Shown here: positions 44,284-51,734 of the stretch, in pieces
Layout of the letters: every line of letters begins with the position of its first letter
How positions within the stretch are numbered: the stretch's first letter is position 1
NCBI GenBank assembly: GCA_964523405.1
Contig: CAZGAQ010000023.1
Coordinates: 20,696 to 84,695, forward strand
DNA length: 64,000 nt
Direction: 5' to 3'
From: CAZGAQ01 sp964523405
GTDB lineage: Bacteria > Planctomycetota > Phycisphaerae > UBA1845 > Fen-1342
Position numbers and translations under genes: made by a program
The notes under the pieces: generated by a model
Databases searched by the model: none
What the model was told of the DNA's origin: nothing
Seen by the model: only the letters and a program-made list of their open reading frames with translations

Positions 44284-45150
44284 ACGGAACTGTGGCGGGT
44301 CTTGGTGGCCGCCGTGAAGTCGGCCGATCGACGCCTCCCACGCACCGGGCGGCGTCCGCGTTACTCGGACGCCCAGATCGCCAAGCTCTATCTCTGGACG
44401 GCTTGGCACGACCGGCCCCTGTGTTGGGCCTGCGATCCCCAACATTACAGCGGAATCTTTCGCCCGCGGCAACTCCCTTCCGTCTCCCAGTTCACCCGCC
44501 GCGTCAAGAGCCCCCGCGTCAACGCCCTGCTGCACGCCGTCCAGGAATACCTCACCCGCGTGCCGCAGCCCGAGCCGCTGGCCTTCCTCGACGGCAAGCC
44601 CCTGCCCGTCAGCTTCTGCTCGCGTGATCCCGACGCCCGCATCGGCTGGGCCACACGCGGCTTTGCCAAGGGCTACAAACTGCACGCCTGCGCCACGCAC
44701 GACGGCCGCATTGCCGCGTTTGTCGTGCGGCCGCTGAACGAAGGCGAAGCCAAAGTGGCCCGTACGTTGCTGCCGCCGGTGCCGGAAGCGAAGCTGATCC
44801 TCGCCGACGCCAACTACGACACGCGGCACTTGTACCAAGCGTTGGGCGCCCGCGGGCAGCAGTTGCTCACGCCGCTCAAACGCGTCGCCGTGCGGCCGGA
44901 GAGCCTGCAGCGGATGGGGCCGCATCGGCGGGTGGCCGCGTCGTTGTACCAGCAGCTGGGGGCCGGCTATCGCGTGCTGCTGGAACCCCGCGCCGAGATC
45001 GAGCGGATCCTCGCCGCCCTGACGTGCTTCGGTGGCGGTCTGACGACCCTGCCGCCCTGGGTCCGCGGCCTCGACCGCGTCAGCCGCTGGGTCAACGCCA
45101 AAATCGCCATCTACCACGCCCGGCTCCGCCTCCGAAAACTCGCCCAATGA
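44278..45150 (+). CDS. DDE transposase (IS4/IS5-like)
   Basis: A 290-residue transposase. Likely catalytic residues are D105 in FLDGKPLPV, D177 in LILADANYDT and E242 in RAEIERILAAL, in the DDE_Tnp_1-type order. The N-terminal part (about 30-100) is a helical DNA-binding region with IAKLYLWTAWHDRPL. The frame is intact and the gene fills the element. AAAGGAG precedes the ATG, but both are held in a predicted stem. Family assignment beyond IS4/IS5-like needs a database comparison. Confidence 0.88.
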   Translation: MDTELWRVLVAAVKSADRRLPRTGRRPRYSDAQIAKLYLWTAWHDRPLCWACDPQHYSGIFRPRQLPSVSQFTRRVKSPRVNALLHAVQEYLTRVPQPEPLAFLDGKPLPVSFCSRDPDARIGWATRGFAKGYKLHACATHDGRIAAFVVRPLNEGEAKVARTLLPPVPEAKLILADANYDTRHLYQALGARGQQLLTPLKRVAVRPESLQRMGPHRRVAASLYQQLGAGYRVLLEPRAEIERILAALTCFGGGLTTLPPWVRGLDRVSRWVNAKIAIYHARLRLRKLAQ

Positions 45151-45290
45151 ACCACCTTCATGCAAAATCCTCTCACAGAGCAGTGGCACCGGGCGCTTCC
45201 TCTGCCCCTCGCGGGGCAGGGGGGAAGGAGAGGACGGGCTTCCACGGGTTGCGCGTCGCCCGGCCGGGCCGAGCGAGGCACCTGGCGGAG

Positions 45291-45398
45291 GCGGGAAGGG
45301 ATTCCCGCGGGGGGTGCGTGCGAGAAGGGATTCTCGCACGAGCGGGGCATGCGGGAAGTGACTCCCGGGGGCGCGGGTGCGAGAAGGGACTCCTGCAC
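45291..45398. repeat. Array of four hairpins with GNRA-type loops
   Basis: Four successive palindromes: GCGGGAA-GGGA-TTCCCGC (45291-45308), CGTGCGAGAA-GGGA-TTCTCGCACG (45317-45340, a perfect 10-bp stem), a degraded GCGGGAAGTGACTCCCG (45351-45367), and a degraded GTGCGAGAA-GGGA-CTCCTGCAC (45377-45398). They alternate in type, A-B-A'-B'. The array lies in the 280-base gap between the IS and the DUF72 gene. Confidence 0.8.
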
Positions 45399-45461
45399 GA
45401 GCCGTCGCGGTCCGCACAGCGGACCCTACGCGCGGCGTGATTTGCACGGTGGAACCTGCGT

Positions 45462-46394
45462 TCACACGCCGTCGAACAGGCCGGGGGCGGGGGAATCTTG
45501 AGATGAAGCGCTCGGGCGGGGGGTGGTGGCGCTCGGGCGGGCGATGGCGGCTAAGCGGGGGTAGGCTTGGACGAGCGTTTCGGGGATGTCGACGCGGTGG
45601 CCGGAGAGGAGCGTCATGAGTTCCAGCGCGTTGACGGGACCTTGGCCGCGGTAGTGGTTGTTGGCGAAGACGTAGATTTCGTGGGCCTGGCGGGCCATCT
45701 GGTTGAGGCGCGTGACCCACTCGCGCAGTTCGCTCTCCTGGTAGAGGTAGTTGTAGCGCTCGAACGGCGGGACGTCGTCGCGGAACCAGTTGCGGGCGTT
45801 GCGGCCGTGGAGGCGGACGTAGGCGCCGTGGCCGGTGACGTGGGCGGAGGGGGCGAGGCAGTCGTGAAGGGCCGGTTGGTCGATGTTGCAGTAACCGCCG
45901 GCAGAGGCAATGGCCGCGCGGGCTTCGGCGGTGTCCCACGAAGCGTGGCGGACCTCGATGTAGCGATCAAAGTCGGGGAAGGCGTCGGCGAGGCGCCTGA
46001 GCCAGTCGACGGATTCGGAGGAAAAGCGGAAGGACCAGGGGAACTGGATGAGCAGCGGACCGAGGCAGCCGGCCTCGCGGATGGGGTGGGTGCCGTCGGC
46101 GAAAGCGCGGACCTCGGTGGCGGGCGGGAAGGCGGCGCGCTGGTGCGTGAAGCTCTGGGTGAGCTTGAAGGCGAAGCGGAAGCGCGGCGGGACCTGAGCG
46201 GGCCAGGCGGCGGTCATGCGCGGCGACGGGATGCGATAGAAGCTGGTGTTGACCTCGACGGCGTTGAAGTATTGGGCGAGGTAGGCAAGGGGTTTGAAGC
46301 CGCGGGGTTTCCTGGCCGGGTACACGAGGCCGTGCCAGTCTTCGTAGCTCCATCCGGAGGGGCCGATCCAGAGATTGGCGGGTTGGGAGGCCAT
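45462..46394 (-). CDS. DUF72 family protein
   Basis: A 310-residue protein with the DUF72 pattern: LWIGPSGWSYEDWHGLVYP at the start, FNAVEVNTSFYRIPS, FRFAFKLTQSFTH, GPLLIQFPWSF, YIEVRHASW, and YVRLHGRNARNWFRDD followed by YVFANNHYRGQGPVNAL. DUF72 proteins adopt a TIM-barrel fold of unproven function. The C-terminal 30 residues are Ser/Pro-rich. No partner gene is adjacent. Confidence 0.92.
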   Translation of the reverse strand: MASQPANLWIGPSGWSYEDWHGLVYPARKPRGFKPLAYLAQYFNAVEVNTSFYRIPSPRMTAAWPAQVPPRFRFAFKLTQSFTHQRAAFPPATEVRAFADGTHPIREAGCLGPLLIQFPWSFRFSSESVDWLRRLADAFPDFDRYIEVRHASWDTAEARAAIASAGGYCNIDQPALHDCLAPSAHVTGHGAYVRLHGRNARNWFRDDVPPFERYNYLYQESELREWVTRLNQMARQAHEIYVFANNHYRGQGPVNALELMTLLSGHRVDIPETLVQAYPRLAAIARPSATTPRPSASSQDSPAPGLFDGV

Positions 46395-46450
46395 GCGGGG
46401 GGTTTAGCACGGGGGGCGGTTGGGGGCAAGCAGATGTGTGGGCACGAACG

Positions 46451-46517
46451 GATGGCAGGCATGGAGGCCGGCGCCACTCATTCGAGCAGATGACAGGCAC
46501 GGAGGCCGGCCCCACTC
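46451..46517. repeat. Two imperfect 30-bp direct repeats
   Basis: GATGGCAGGCATGGAGGCCG (46451 on) and GATGACAGGCACGGAGGCCG (46489 on) begin two similar units that both run into GGCxCCACTC, 38 bases apart. They lie just upstream of the DUF72 gene. Confidence 0.6.
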
Positions 46518-46814
46518 GCGTGTAGGGAGTGTGGGTGGGGGGTGGGTTTGGCGTAAGGGGATGGTGGGGAGAGGGTGCGTTGCGGCGGCGCGAGGAGCTG
46601 CGCAGGAGATGCGCCTCTTGCAGCGTAGCGGTCGCGTTTTGTGGTCGAGGGCAGATTCCTCGGTCGTTACACTCCCTCGGAATGACGGTGCGGAGGTGAG
46701 ATGACGGTGCGGGGGTGAGAAGACGGCGCGGGGAGTCGAGATAAGGTGTTGTGCGGCGGCGTTTTGTGGGCGGCGAGGCGACAGGAAAAGACAATTGGCG
46801 TGCAGCGGTTTGGA
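46518..46814. other. Gene-free region upstream of the coiled-coil protein
   Basis: About 300 bases with no supportable gene. A segment at about 46650-46685 reads ATTCCTCGG ... CCTCGGAATGAC, an imperfect palindrome of dispersed-repeat type. Near-repeats of GATGACGGTGCGG and GAAGACGGCGCGG occur around 46683-46735. Confidence 0.4.
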
Positions 46815-46843
46815 TTGAGCGCGGTGCCCAGCCAACCTATCAT
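46815..46843 (+). promoter_or_regulatory. Sigma70-like promoter for the coiled-coil protein gene
   Basis: TTGAGC (46815-46820) and TATCAT (46838-46843), 17 bases apart, 42 bases before the ATG. The ribosome site GGAGGTGA (46873-46880) is a near-perfect anti-Shine-Dalgarno match, so strong expression is likely. Confidence 0.6.
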
Positions 46844-46884
46844 AGAGGTGGACCGCGCGTCCTCACAGCGGTGGAGGTGATTCC

Positions 46885-48714
46885 ATGACGTTCCTCGATC
46901 GCCAGGTTTCGCAGGCTCGGCGGCGTCTGACGGGCAACGTGCTGCTTCACGATTTGTCGCTGGCGTTGTTGTTTGCGGCCGGAGTGTGGGCGCTGCTGAT
47001 CGTGGTCGTGCGCGCGCTGGGGCTGGCGGTACCGATCGGGTTGGCGGGCGGGATTGCGGCGGGGGCGGCCGTGGTGGCGGGGGTGGCGGCGACGGTTCTG
47101 CGGCGGCCGACGGTGCTGCAGGCGGCGCTGGCGCTAGATGCGGCGGCGGGGCTGAAGGAGCGGTTGAGCACGGCGCTGTTGGTGCAGCGTGAGGCGGACC
47201 CGTTTGCCCGGGCGGCGGTGCAGGACGCGGAGAAGAAGGCGGCGAGCGTACACGTGCCGGCGCACATTCGGTACAGCGCGCCGGGGCTGTGGCCGTGGTC
47301 GGCGGCGACGGTGTTGGCGGCGCTACTGCTGGGGTTGTTCATGCCGACTTTGAATCTGCTGGCGCGGAACAAGCCGGAGGAGCAGTCGACGGCGACGCGG
47401 GAGCAGGTACAGGCGGAGCAGCAGGCGATCAAGGCGGAGCTGGAGCAGAAGCTGGCGAAGGTGAAGGAGCTAGCGCAGGAGAATCCGAAGCTGCAGAATC
47501 TGGCGAACGAGCTGAAGCCGCTGGAGCTGCCGGACACGGAGCCGGCGACGCCGGACGACGTGCGGCGGAACGCGGTGCAGCAGATCGACAACGTGCGGGA
47601 GAAGCTGGAGCGGGAGCTGGAGCAGGCGGAGGACAGCGGGCTGAAGCAGGCGCAGCGGATGTTTCAGCAGCTCAATGAGCCAGGGAGCCAGAAGGCGAAC
47701 GATAAGCTGTCGCAGTCGCTGGCGAGCGGGGATTTTGAGGCCGCCAAGCAGGCGCTGAAAGACATGGCCGAGGATATCGCCGAGGCGGCGCAGAAGGCGG
47801 ACGATCCGGAGGCGCAGCAGAAGCTGGCGGAGATGTCGCAGAAGCTGGAGCAGCTCGCCAAGCAGATCTCGGAGTTGAGCGACACGACGCGGCTGCAGAA
47901 GGAGCTGGAGAACAAGGGCGGGCTGTCGGCGGAAGAGGCGAAGAAGCTGCTGGAGCAGATGAAGAACATGGATGCGAAGCAGCTCGAGAAGGAGCTGCAG
48001 AAGCAGCTTGGGGAGAAGGGCGTGCCGCCGAAGCAGATTCAGGAACTGGCCAAGAAGATGCAGCAGCAGCAGCAGGCGCAGAAGCAGTGCCAGAAGATGA
48101 GCCAGTGCATGTCGAAAGCGGCGCAGGCGGCGCAGCAGTGCAAAGGTGGCGGGGCGAACTCGCAGCAGAGCGCGTCGCAGGCGGCCAACGCGCTGTCGGA
48201 CGCGGCGTCGCAGCTTTCGGACATGGAGATGACCGAACAGATGATGAACGAGCTGCAGGCGCAGCTCTCGGAAATGGACAAGATGCGGCAGGGCGTGTGC
48301 GAGGGGCAGTGCCAGGGGACAGGCGACAAGCCGGGGCGCCGTGACGGTGGCAATATCGGCAAGCAAGGGCCGAATGAGGGGCTGGGGTACGGTTCGCGGA
48401 TCGGCAAGGAGCGGACGGCGTACAACAAGACGCCGGAGAAGGCGAAGTCGCGGTATCAGGGCGGGGCGATCATCGGGCGGATGCTGGTCGAGGGGCCACA
48501 GGTGCGCGGGCAGGCGTCGGCGGAGGATCTCACGGCGGCCGAAGCTGAAGTGCGGGACCAGCTCGACAACGTGGAACGGGAGGACGTGCCGCGGCAGTAC
48601 CACAAGGCGTTGCGGGAGTATTTCGACCGGCTGGCGGGGTTGATGAAAGAGCAGGCGGGTACGCCGGCGGAGGATAAGAAGGCGGAGCCGGCGAAGAGCG
48701 CGGGGGATGAATAG
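46885..48714 (+). CDS. Large coiled-coil membrane protein, unknown function
   Basis: A 609-residue protein. Two close membrane helices (about 22-70) and a third (about 135-155) are followed by a very long Gln/Lys/Glu-rich coiled coil (about 165-400) and a Gln-rich, Cys-containing stretch (KQCQKMSQCMSKAAQAAQQC). A Gly-rich basic linker and a final helical domain (LTAAEAEVRDQLDNVERED, YHKALREYFDRLAGL) complete it. DUF4175-like proteins share this general plan, but that match is not certain. It may be a membrane-tethered structural protein. The zinc-ribbon gene follows after 5 bases. The Cys cluster at 400-425 is unusual for such a coil. Confidence 0.8.
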   Translation: MTFLDRQVSQARRRLTGNVLLHDLSLALLFAAGVWALLIVVVRALGLAVPIGLAGGIAAGAAVVAGVAATVLRRPTVLQAALALDAAAGLKERLSTALLVQREADPFARAAVQDAEKKAASVHVPAHIRYSAPGLWPWSAATVLAALLLGLFMPTLNLLARNKPEEQSTATREQVQAEQQAIKAELEQKLAKVKELAQENPKLQNLANELKPLELPDTEPATPDDVRRNAVQQIDNVREKLERELEQAEDSGLKQAQRMFQQLNEPGSQKANDKLSQSLASGDFEAAKQALKDMAEDIAEAAQKADDPEAQQKLAEMSQKLEQLAKQISELSDTTRLQKELENKGGLSAEEAKKLLEQMKNMDAKQLEKELQKQLGEKGVPPKQIQELAKKMQQQQQAQKQCQKMSQCMSKAAQAAQQCKGGGANSQQSASQAANALSDAASQLSDMEMTEQMMNELQAQLSEMDKMRQGVCEGQCQGTGDKPGRRDGGNIGKQGPNEGLGYGSRIGKERTAYNKTPEKAKSRYQGGAIIGRMLVEGPQVRGQASAEDLTAAEAEVRDQLDNVEREDVPRQYHKALREYFDRLAGLMKEQAGTPAEDKKAEPAKSAGDE

Positions 48715-48719
48715 GGAGA

Positions 48720-49358
48720 ATGACGGGCGCGTGGCAGACCGATAGCCGCAGGTTGTCGAGGCGGTGGGCCTCCACGATCTGCGTTGTGTGTGCGTTTGTG
48801 GTGCCTTGGGCGGGATTCCACCGCGCGGCGCGGTATTGCTACGACGAATTCTGGCCGGGTGTGCCGGATGAGTTCCGGGCGGAGACCGCGCTGTTGCCGG
48901 GGCTGGCTTTCCACCATTACGAGTGGTACTTCTGGCACGACGGGCAGCAGGCGGCGATTTTTGGGTGTGCGGCCGCGGCGTATGCCGTGCCGCCGCTGGT
49001 GGTCGGATTGCTCGGGCGGGGGAGGGGGCGGCGCTTCGCGGCGTGGGGGTTGACGCTGCTGAGTATGGGGGCGGCTCTGTACGAGATCTGGCGGCGCTGG
49101 GACTCGTACGTGCACCTGTTCTATCCGAAGAATTGCGGGATTGGAGCGGTGTGGCGTTGCGGCTGGGAAGATGCGGCGTGGGCGGTGGGACTTTCGTTGG
49201 GGGGACTGCTGGTGGGGCAGGGCTTGCTGCTGCTGCTGCGCCGGCGGGCGGGTGAGACGGCGTGTCCGAAATGCGGGTACGACGTGCGGGTGCAGCGCGA
49301 GTTGGGGATCGCGCGTTGCCCGGAATGCGGGGCCGAGCGAGTCGGAGAAGGCCGTTGA
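48720..49358 (+). CDS. Small membrane protein with C-terminal zinc ribbon (paralogue 1)
   Basis: A 212-residue protein with about four membrane segments (such as VVCAFVVPWAGF and AWAVGLSLGGLLVGQGLLLLL). It ends in a four-Cys zinc ribbon, CPKCGYDVRVQREL then ARCPECG. The same ribbon, preceded by a membrane helix, closes the proteins at 60910 and 61897. Function unknown; such ribbons are frequent in planctomycete genomes. Probably cotranscribed with the coiled-coil gene. Confidence 0.75.
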   Translation: MTGAWQTDSRRLSRRWASTICVVCAFVVPWAGFHRAARYCYDEFWPGVPDEFRAETALLPGLAFHHYEWYFWHDGQQAAIFGCAAAAYAVPPLVVGLLGRGRGRRFAAWGLTLLSMGAALYEIWRRWDSYVHLFYPKNCGIGAVWRCGWEDAAWAVGLSLGGLLVGQGLLLLLRRRAGETACPKCGYDVRVQRELGIARCPECGAERVGEGR

Positions 49359-49518
49359 GACGGGGTGGGGGCGGGGTGAGTTGCGTGGCGGCGCGGCATG
49401 CTCAGGCTGTCACGACGTAAGACGGGAGCGGCTGGGAGCACGGCACGCGGCGACGGCGGGAACGTCTCTCCGCGGCCTGAGCACGGCCCAATGCTCCACG
49501 CGAACCCGGCGAGGCGAC

Positions 49519-49592
49519 GGCAGGTTGCGGGGCGCCGTGTGCGTGAGGTGGCGGCAAAAGGGGGAGGCGTTCCGGTGATCGGGCAACCTGCC
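49519..49592. repeat. Palindromic GGCAGGTTGC repeat, copy 1
   Basis: GGCAGGTTGC (49519-49528) and GCAACCTGCC (49583-49592) are perfect inverted arms bounding 74 bases. The same arms bound two 72-bp copies at 61499 and 61640. The interior differs from those copies. Confidence 0.6.
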
Positions 49593-49639
49593 CTACGTGT
49601 TTGGGCCCGGCCGGACAGGAGTTACGGCGATGGCGCTCG

Positions 49640-51457
49640 TTAGCGCCCGCAGTTTTGCTGGAGGATTTGGGCGTCCTGGAGGTCGACGGCGCGGTCGCCG
49701 GTGAGGTCGCCGGTGAAGTAGCCGGCGAGAGCGCTGGGGCCGCCTACGCCGCCGGGGCCACCGGTGCTACCGGCACCGCTGAGGCCGGCGGCGAAGAGGG
49801 CGAGGTCGGTGGCGGTGACCGCGTGGTCGCGGTTGAGGTCGCCGACGATACTGCCGAGGAGGCCCTCGACGAGGGCGACGAGATCGGCGGCGTCGATGAT
49901 GCCGGCCGAGGCGCCGCTGGGGGCAAGGTCGTGCAGCGGGGCGGGGGGAGCCTGGCCGAAGTAGTCGTAGAGACTGTTGGAGTTGCCTTGGAGGCCGTCG
50001 TCGATGTCGTCAAAGTTGACGACGCCGTCGTTATTGAAGTCGCCGGGCAGGTCGAGGTCCCAGACGAAGGTGGCGACGGACTTGGCGGTGAGGCGGTACG
50101 AGAAGCACTGGCCGTTACGCAGGCCGTCGAACCATTGTGTCGTGTCGGTCGGGTTGAGGGCAATGAGGACTTCGGTGCCGTCGGGATTGCGGAAGGCGAC
50201 GGTTTCGACGACGCCGGAGTACGAATCCGAGGCGATGCGGCGGGCGCCGGGGCGGACGAACTTGCTGGCGTGGGCGAGGGAGTAGTACTCGACCTCGTAG
50301 GTGACGGCGCCGGAGGAGCTGTTGATGGTGACGACGCCGCGGCAGTTGGTGCAGCCACCGGCGATTTTCGGGCCGTGATTCTCGTCGAGGGCGAGGTTCC
50401 ACAGGATGGCCGTCTTCGCCCAATTGCGGGTGGCGCCGATGAGAATGTTCCGGTGGAACCAGACGAGGTTATCGGCAAAGCTGGCGGACCAGTCGCCGCC
50501 GGACATCTCAGTGAAATAGATGTCCTTGGCGGGGAAGTAGTCGTGCACGAGCGACTGGTTCGCGACGTCGCCAGCATACCCGTGGAAGGCAGAGCCGGCG
50601 ATGTAGGGGCCGGCGGTGGGGTCGTTCATGACGACAACGGGGTAGTTCCATTCGTCCCAGTTGTGGTCGTAGCAGAGAATCTGCGTGGTCAAGCCGGCGG
50701 CGGCGAGGGCGGGGCCGAGGTGGGTGCCGATGAAGGCGGATTGCTGGTAGGTGGCCATCGTGGCGGCGGGCATGCCGGTGGTGGTGTTGAGGGGTTCGTT
50801 CTGGACGGTGAGGGTGTGGATCGGCACGCCGGCGGCGGCGAAGGCCTGCAGGAACTTCACGAAATACTGGGCGTAAGCGGCGTACCACTGCGTGCGGAGG
50901 CTGCCGCCGTAGAGCGTGCCCGTGGTCTTCATCCAGGCGGGCGGCGACCAGGGCGAGGCGAGCAACTTGAGGTCGGGATTGAGCGCCCGTGCTGCGAGCA
51001 GGGCGGGGATGATGTAGGCCTCGTCGTGGGCGATCGAGAAATACGCGAGGTTGGGATCGGTCTGGCCGGCGGGGCGGTCATCGTAGGTGTAGGCGGAGAG
51101 GGCGAAGTCGCTGGCGCCCATGGGGACGCGGAGGTAGCTCAGGCCGATGCCGGTCTGCGGGGAGAAGAGCTGCTGCAGGAGGGCGGCGCGCTGGGCGGCG
51201 GTCAGGCGGTTGTAGAGCAGCCAGGCCGAGGTGTCGGTCATGGCGGCGCCGAAGCCCTCGATGATCTGGTACTTGGTGGCGGGGTCGATGGTGACCTTGG
51301 TGCCGTGGGTGCCGGTGCCGGCGGCGAAGGTGAGGGTGGGGCGCTGCTCGAGGAGGCTGACGCGGTCGCCGCGGGTGAGCCAGACCTGGACGTCGGTGGC
51401 GCATGCGGCCGCGACCCCGGTCAGCAAGACCACCAGAGTTGCGACGATGTGCCGCAT
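49640..51457 (-). CDS. GH30-family glycoside hydrolase with dockerin-like C-terminus
   Basis: A 605-residue secreted enzyme: signal peptide (HIVATLVVLLTGVAAACA), then a GH30 catalytic barrel. The start has YQIIEGFGAAMTDTSAWLL and SYLRVPMGASDF. The acid/base is E221 in TVQNEPLNTT and the nucleophile E317 in IYFTEMSGGDW. C-terminal dockerin-type calcium repeats follow: GDFNNDGVVNFDDIDDG, GDLNRDHAVTATDLALFAAG and GDLTGDRAVDLQDAQIL. GH30 includes endo-beta-1,6-glucanases and glucosylceramidases. The start at 51457 is chosen for GGGAG upstream and the signal peptide. It is the last gene of a leftward glycosidase group. Confidence 0.88.
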   Translation of the reverse strand: MRHIVATLVVLLTGVAAACATDVQVWLTRGDRVSLLEQRPTLTFAAGTGTHGTKVTIDPATKYQIIEGFGAAMTDTSAWLLYNRLTAAQRAALLQQLFSPQTGIGLSYLRVPMGASDFALSAYTYDDRPAGQTDPNLAYFSIAHDEAYIIPALLAARALNPDLKLLASPWSPPAWMKTTGTLYGGSLRTQWYAAYAQYFVKFLQAFAAAGVPIHTLTVQNEPLNTTTGMPAATMATYQQSAFIGTHLGPALAAAGLTTQILCYDHNWDEWNYPVVVMNDPTAGPYIAGSAFHGYAGDVANQSLVHDYFPAKDIYFTEMSGGDWSASFADNLVWFHRNILIGATRNWAKTAILWNLALDENHGPKIAGGCTNCRGVVTINSSSGAVTYEVEYYSLAHASKFVRPGARRIASDSYSGVVETVAFRNPDGTEVLIALNPTDTTQWFDGLRNGQCFSYRLTAKSVATFVWDLDLPGDFNNDGVVNFDDIDDGLQGNSNSLYDYFGQAPPAPLHDLAPSGASAGIIDAADLVALVEGLLGSIVGDLNRDHAVTATDLALFAAGLSGAGSTGGPGGVGGPSALAGYFTGDLTGDRAVDLQDAQILQQNCGR

Positions 51458-51500
51458 ACACAGGCTCCCAAGGCGGCTATGGCGGTTGCCGCCGTTCAGA

Positions 51501-51523
51501 CACTGCTCGCAGAGCAGCGGCAC
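51501..51523 (+). repeat. REP-like hairpin, copy upstream of the GH30 gene
   Basis: CACTGCTC-GCA-GAGCAGCG then GCAC: 7 of 8 stem pairs. It is preceded by TTCAGA, as in the two-hairpin copies. Confidence 0.65.
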
Positions 51524-51549
51524 ACAGCCGACGATGTGTCGTCGCCAAC

Positions 51550-51569
51550 GTCGGCCACGGGGGGCCGAC
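51550..51569. repeat. GC-rich hairpin
   Basis: GTCGGCC and GGCCGAC form a perfect 7-bp stem with a 6-base loop, about 30 bases from the REP-like hairpin, in the 277-base gap between the two dockerin genes. Confidence 0.5.
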
Positions 51570-51734
51570 GCTACATGGTCGGACACGACGGCCTGACACT
51601 ACTGAATCTTAACAAGTTCGAGGCGAACGCGCTAACGCATTCGCTACGGACGCGGCCGCCGAAATCGCGACGGCCGCGTCGAAACGCACCGCGGCACGGG
51701 CCCGCCGGCCGCGCCGGTTCACGTGGTGAACGGA

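Larger units (their letters stand above)
44183..45174 (+). mobile_element. Insertion sequence of about 990 bp with a DDE transposase
   Basis: The ends are inverted repeats: GAGAGGATT at 44183-44191 and AATCCTCTC at 45166-45174. The flanks read ACA on both sides, so the target duplication is 3 bp. An equally consistent reading is an element of 44186-45171 with 6-bp ends (AGGATT) and a 9-bp duplication CTCACAGAG (44177-44185 and 45172-45180). The palindromic target makes the two indistinguishable. It carries one gene and interrupts a REP-like hairpin at its loop. Intact ends and gene suggest a recent insertion. Confidence 0.85.

Noticed and set aside
45291..45398. Four-hairpin array considered as a CRISPR or attC-like array
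   Set aside because: Repeats are two different palindromes with short gaps, there is no conserved spacing, and no integrase or cas genes are near.
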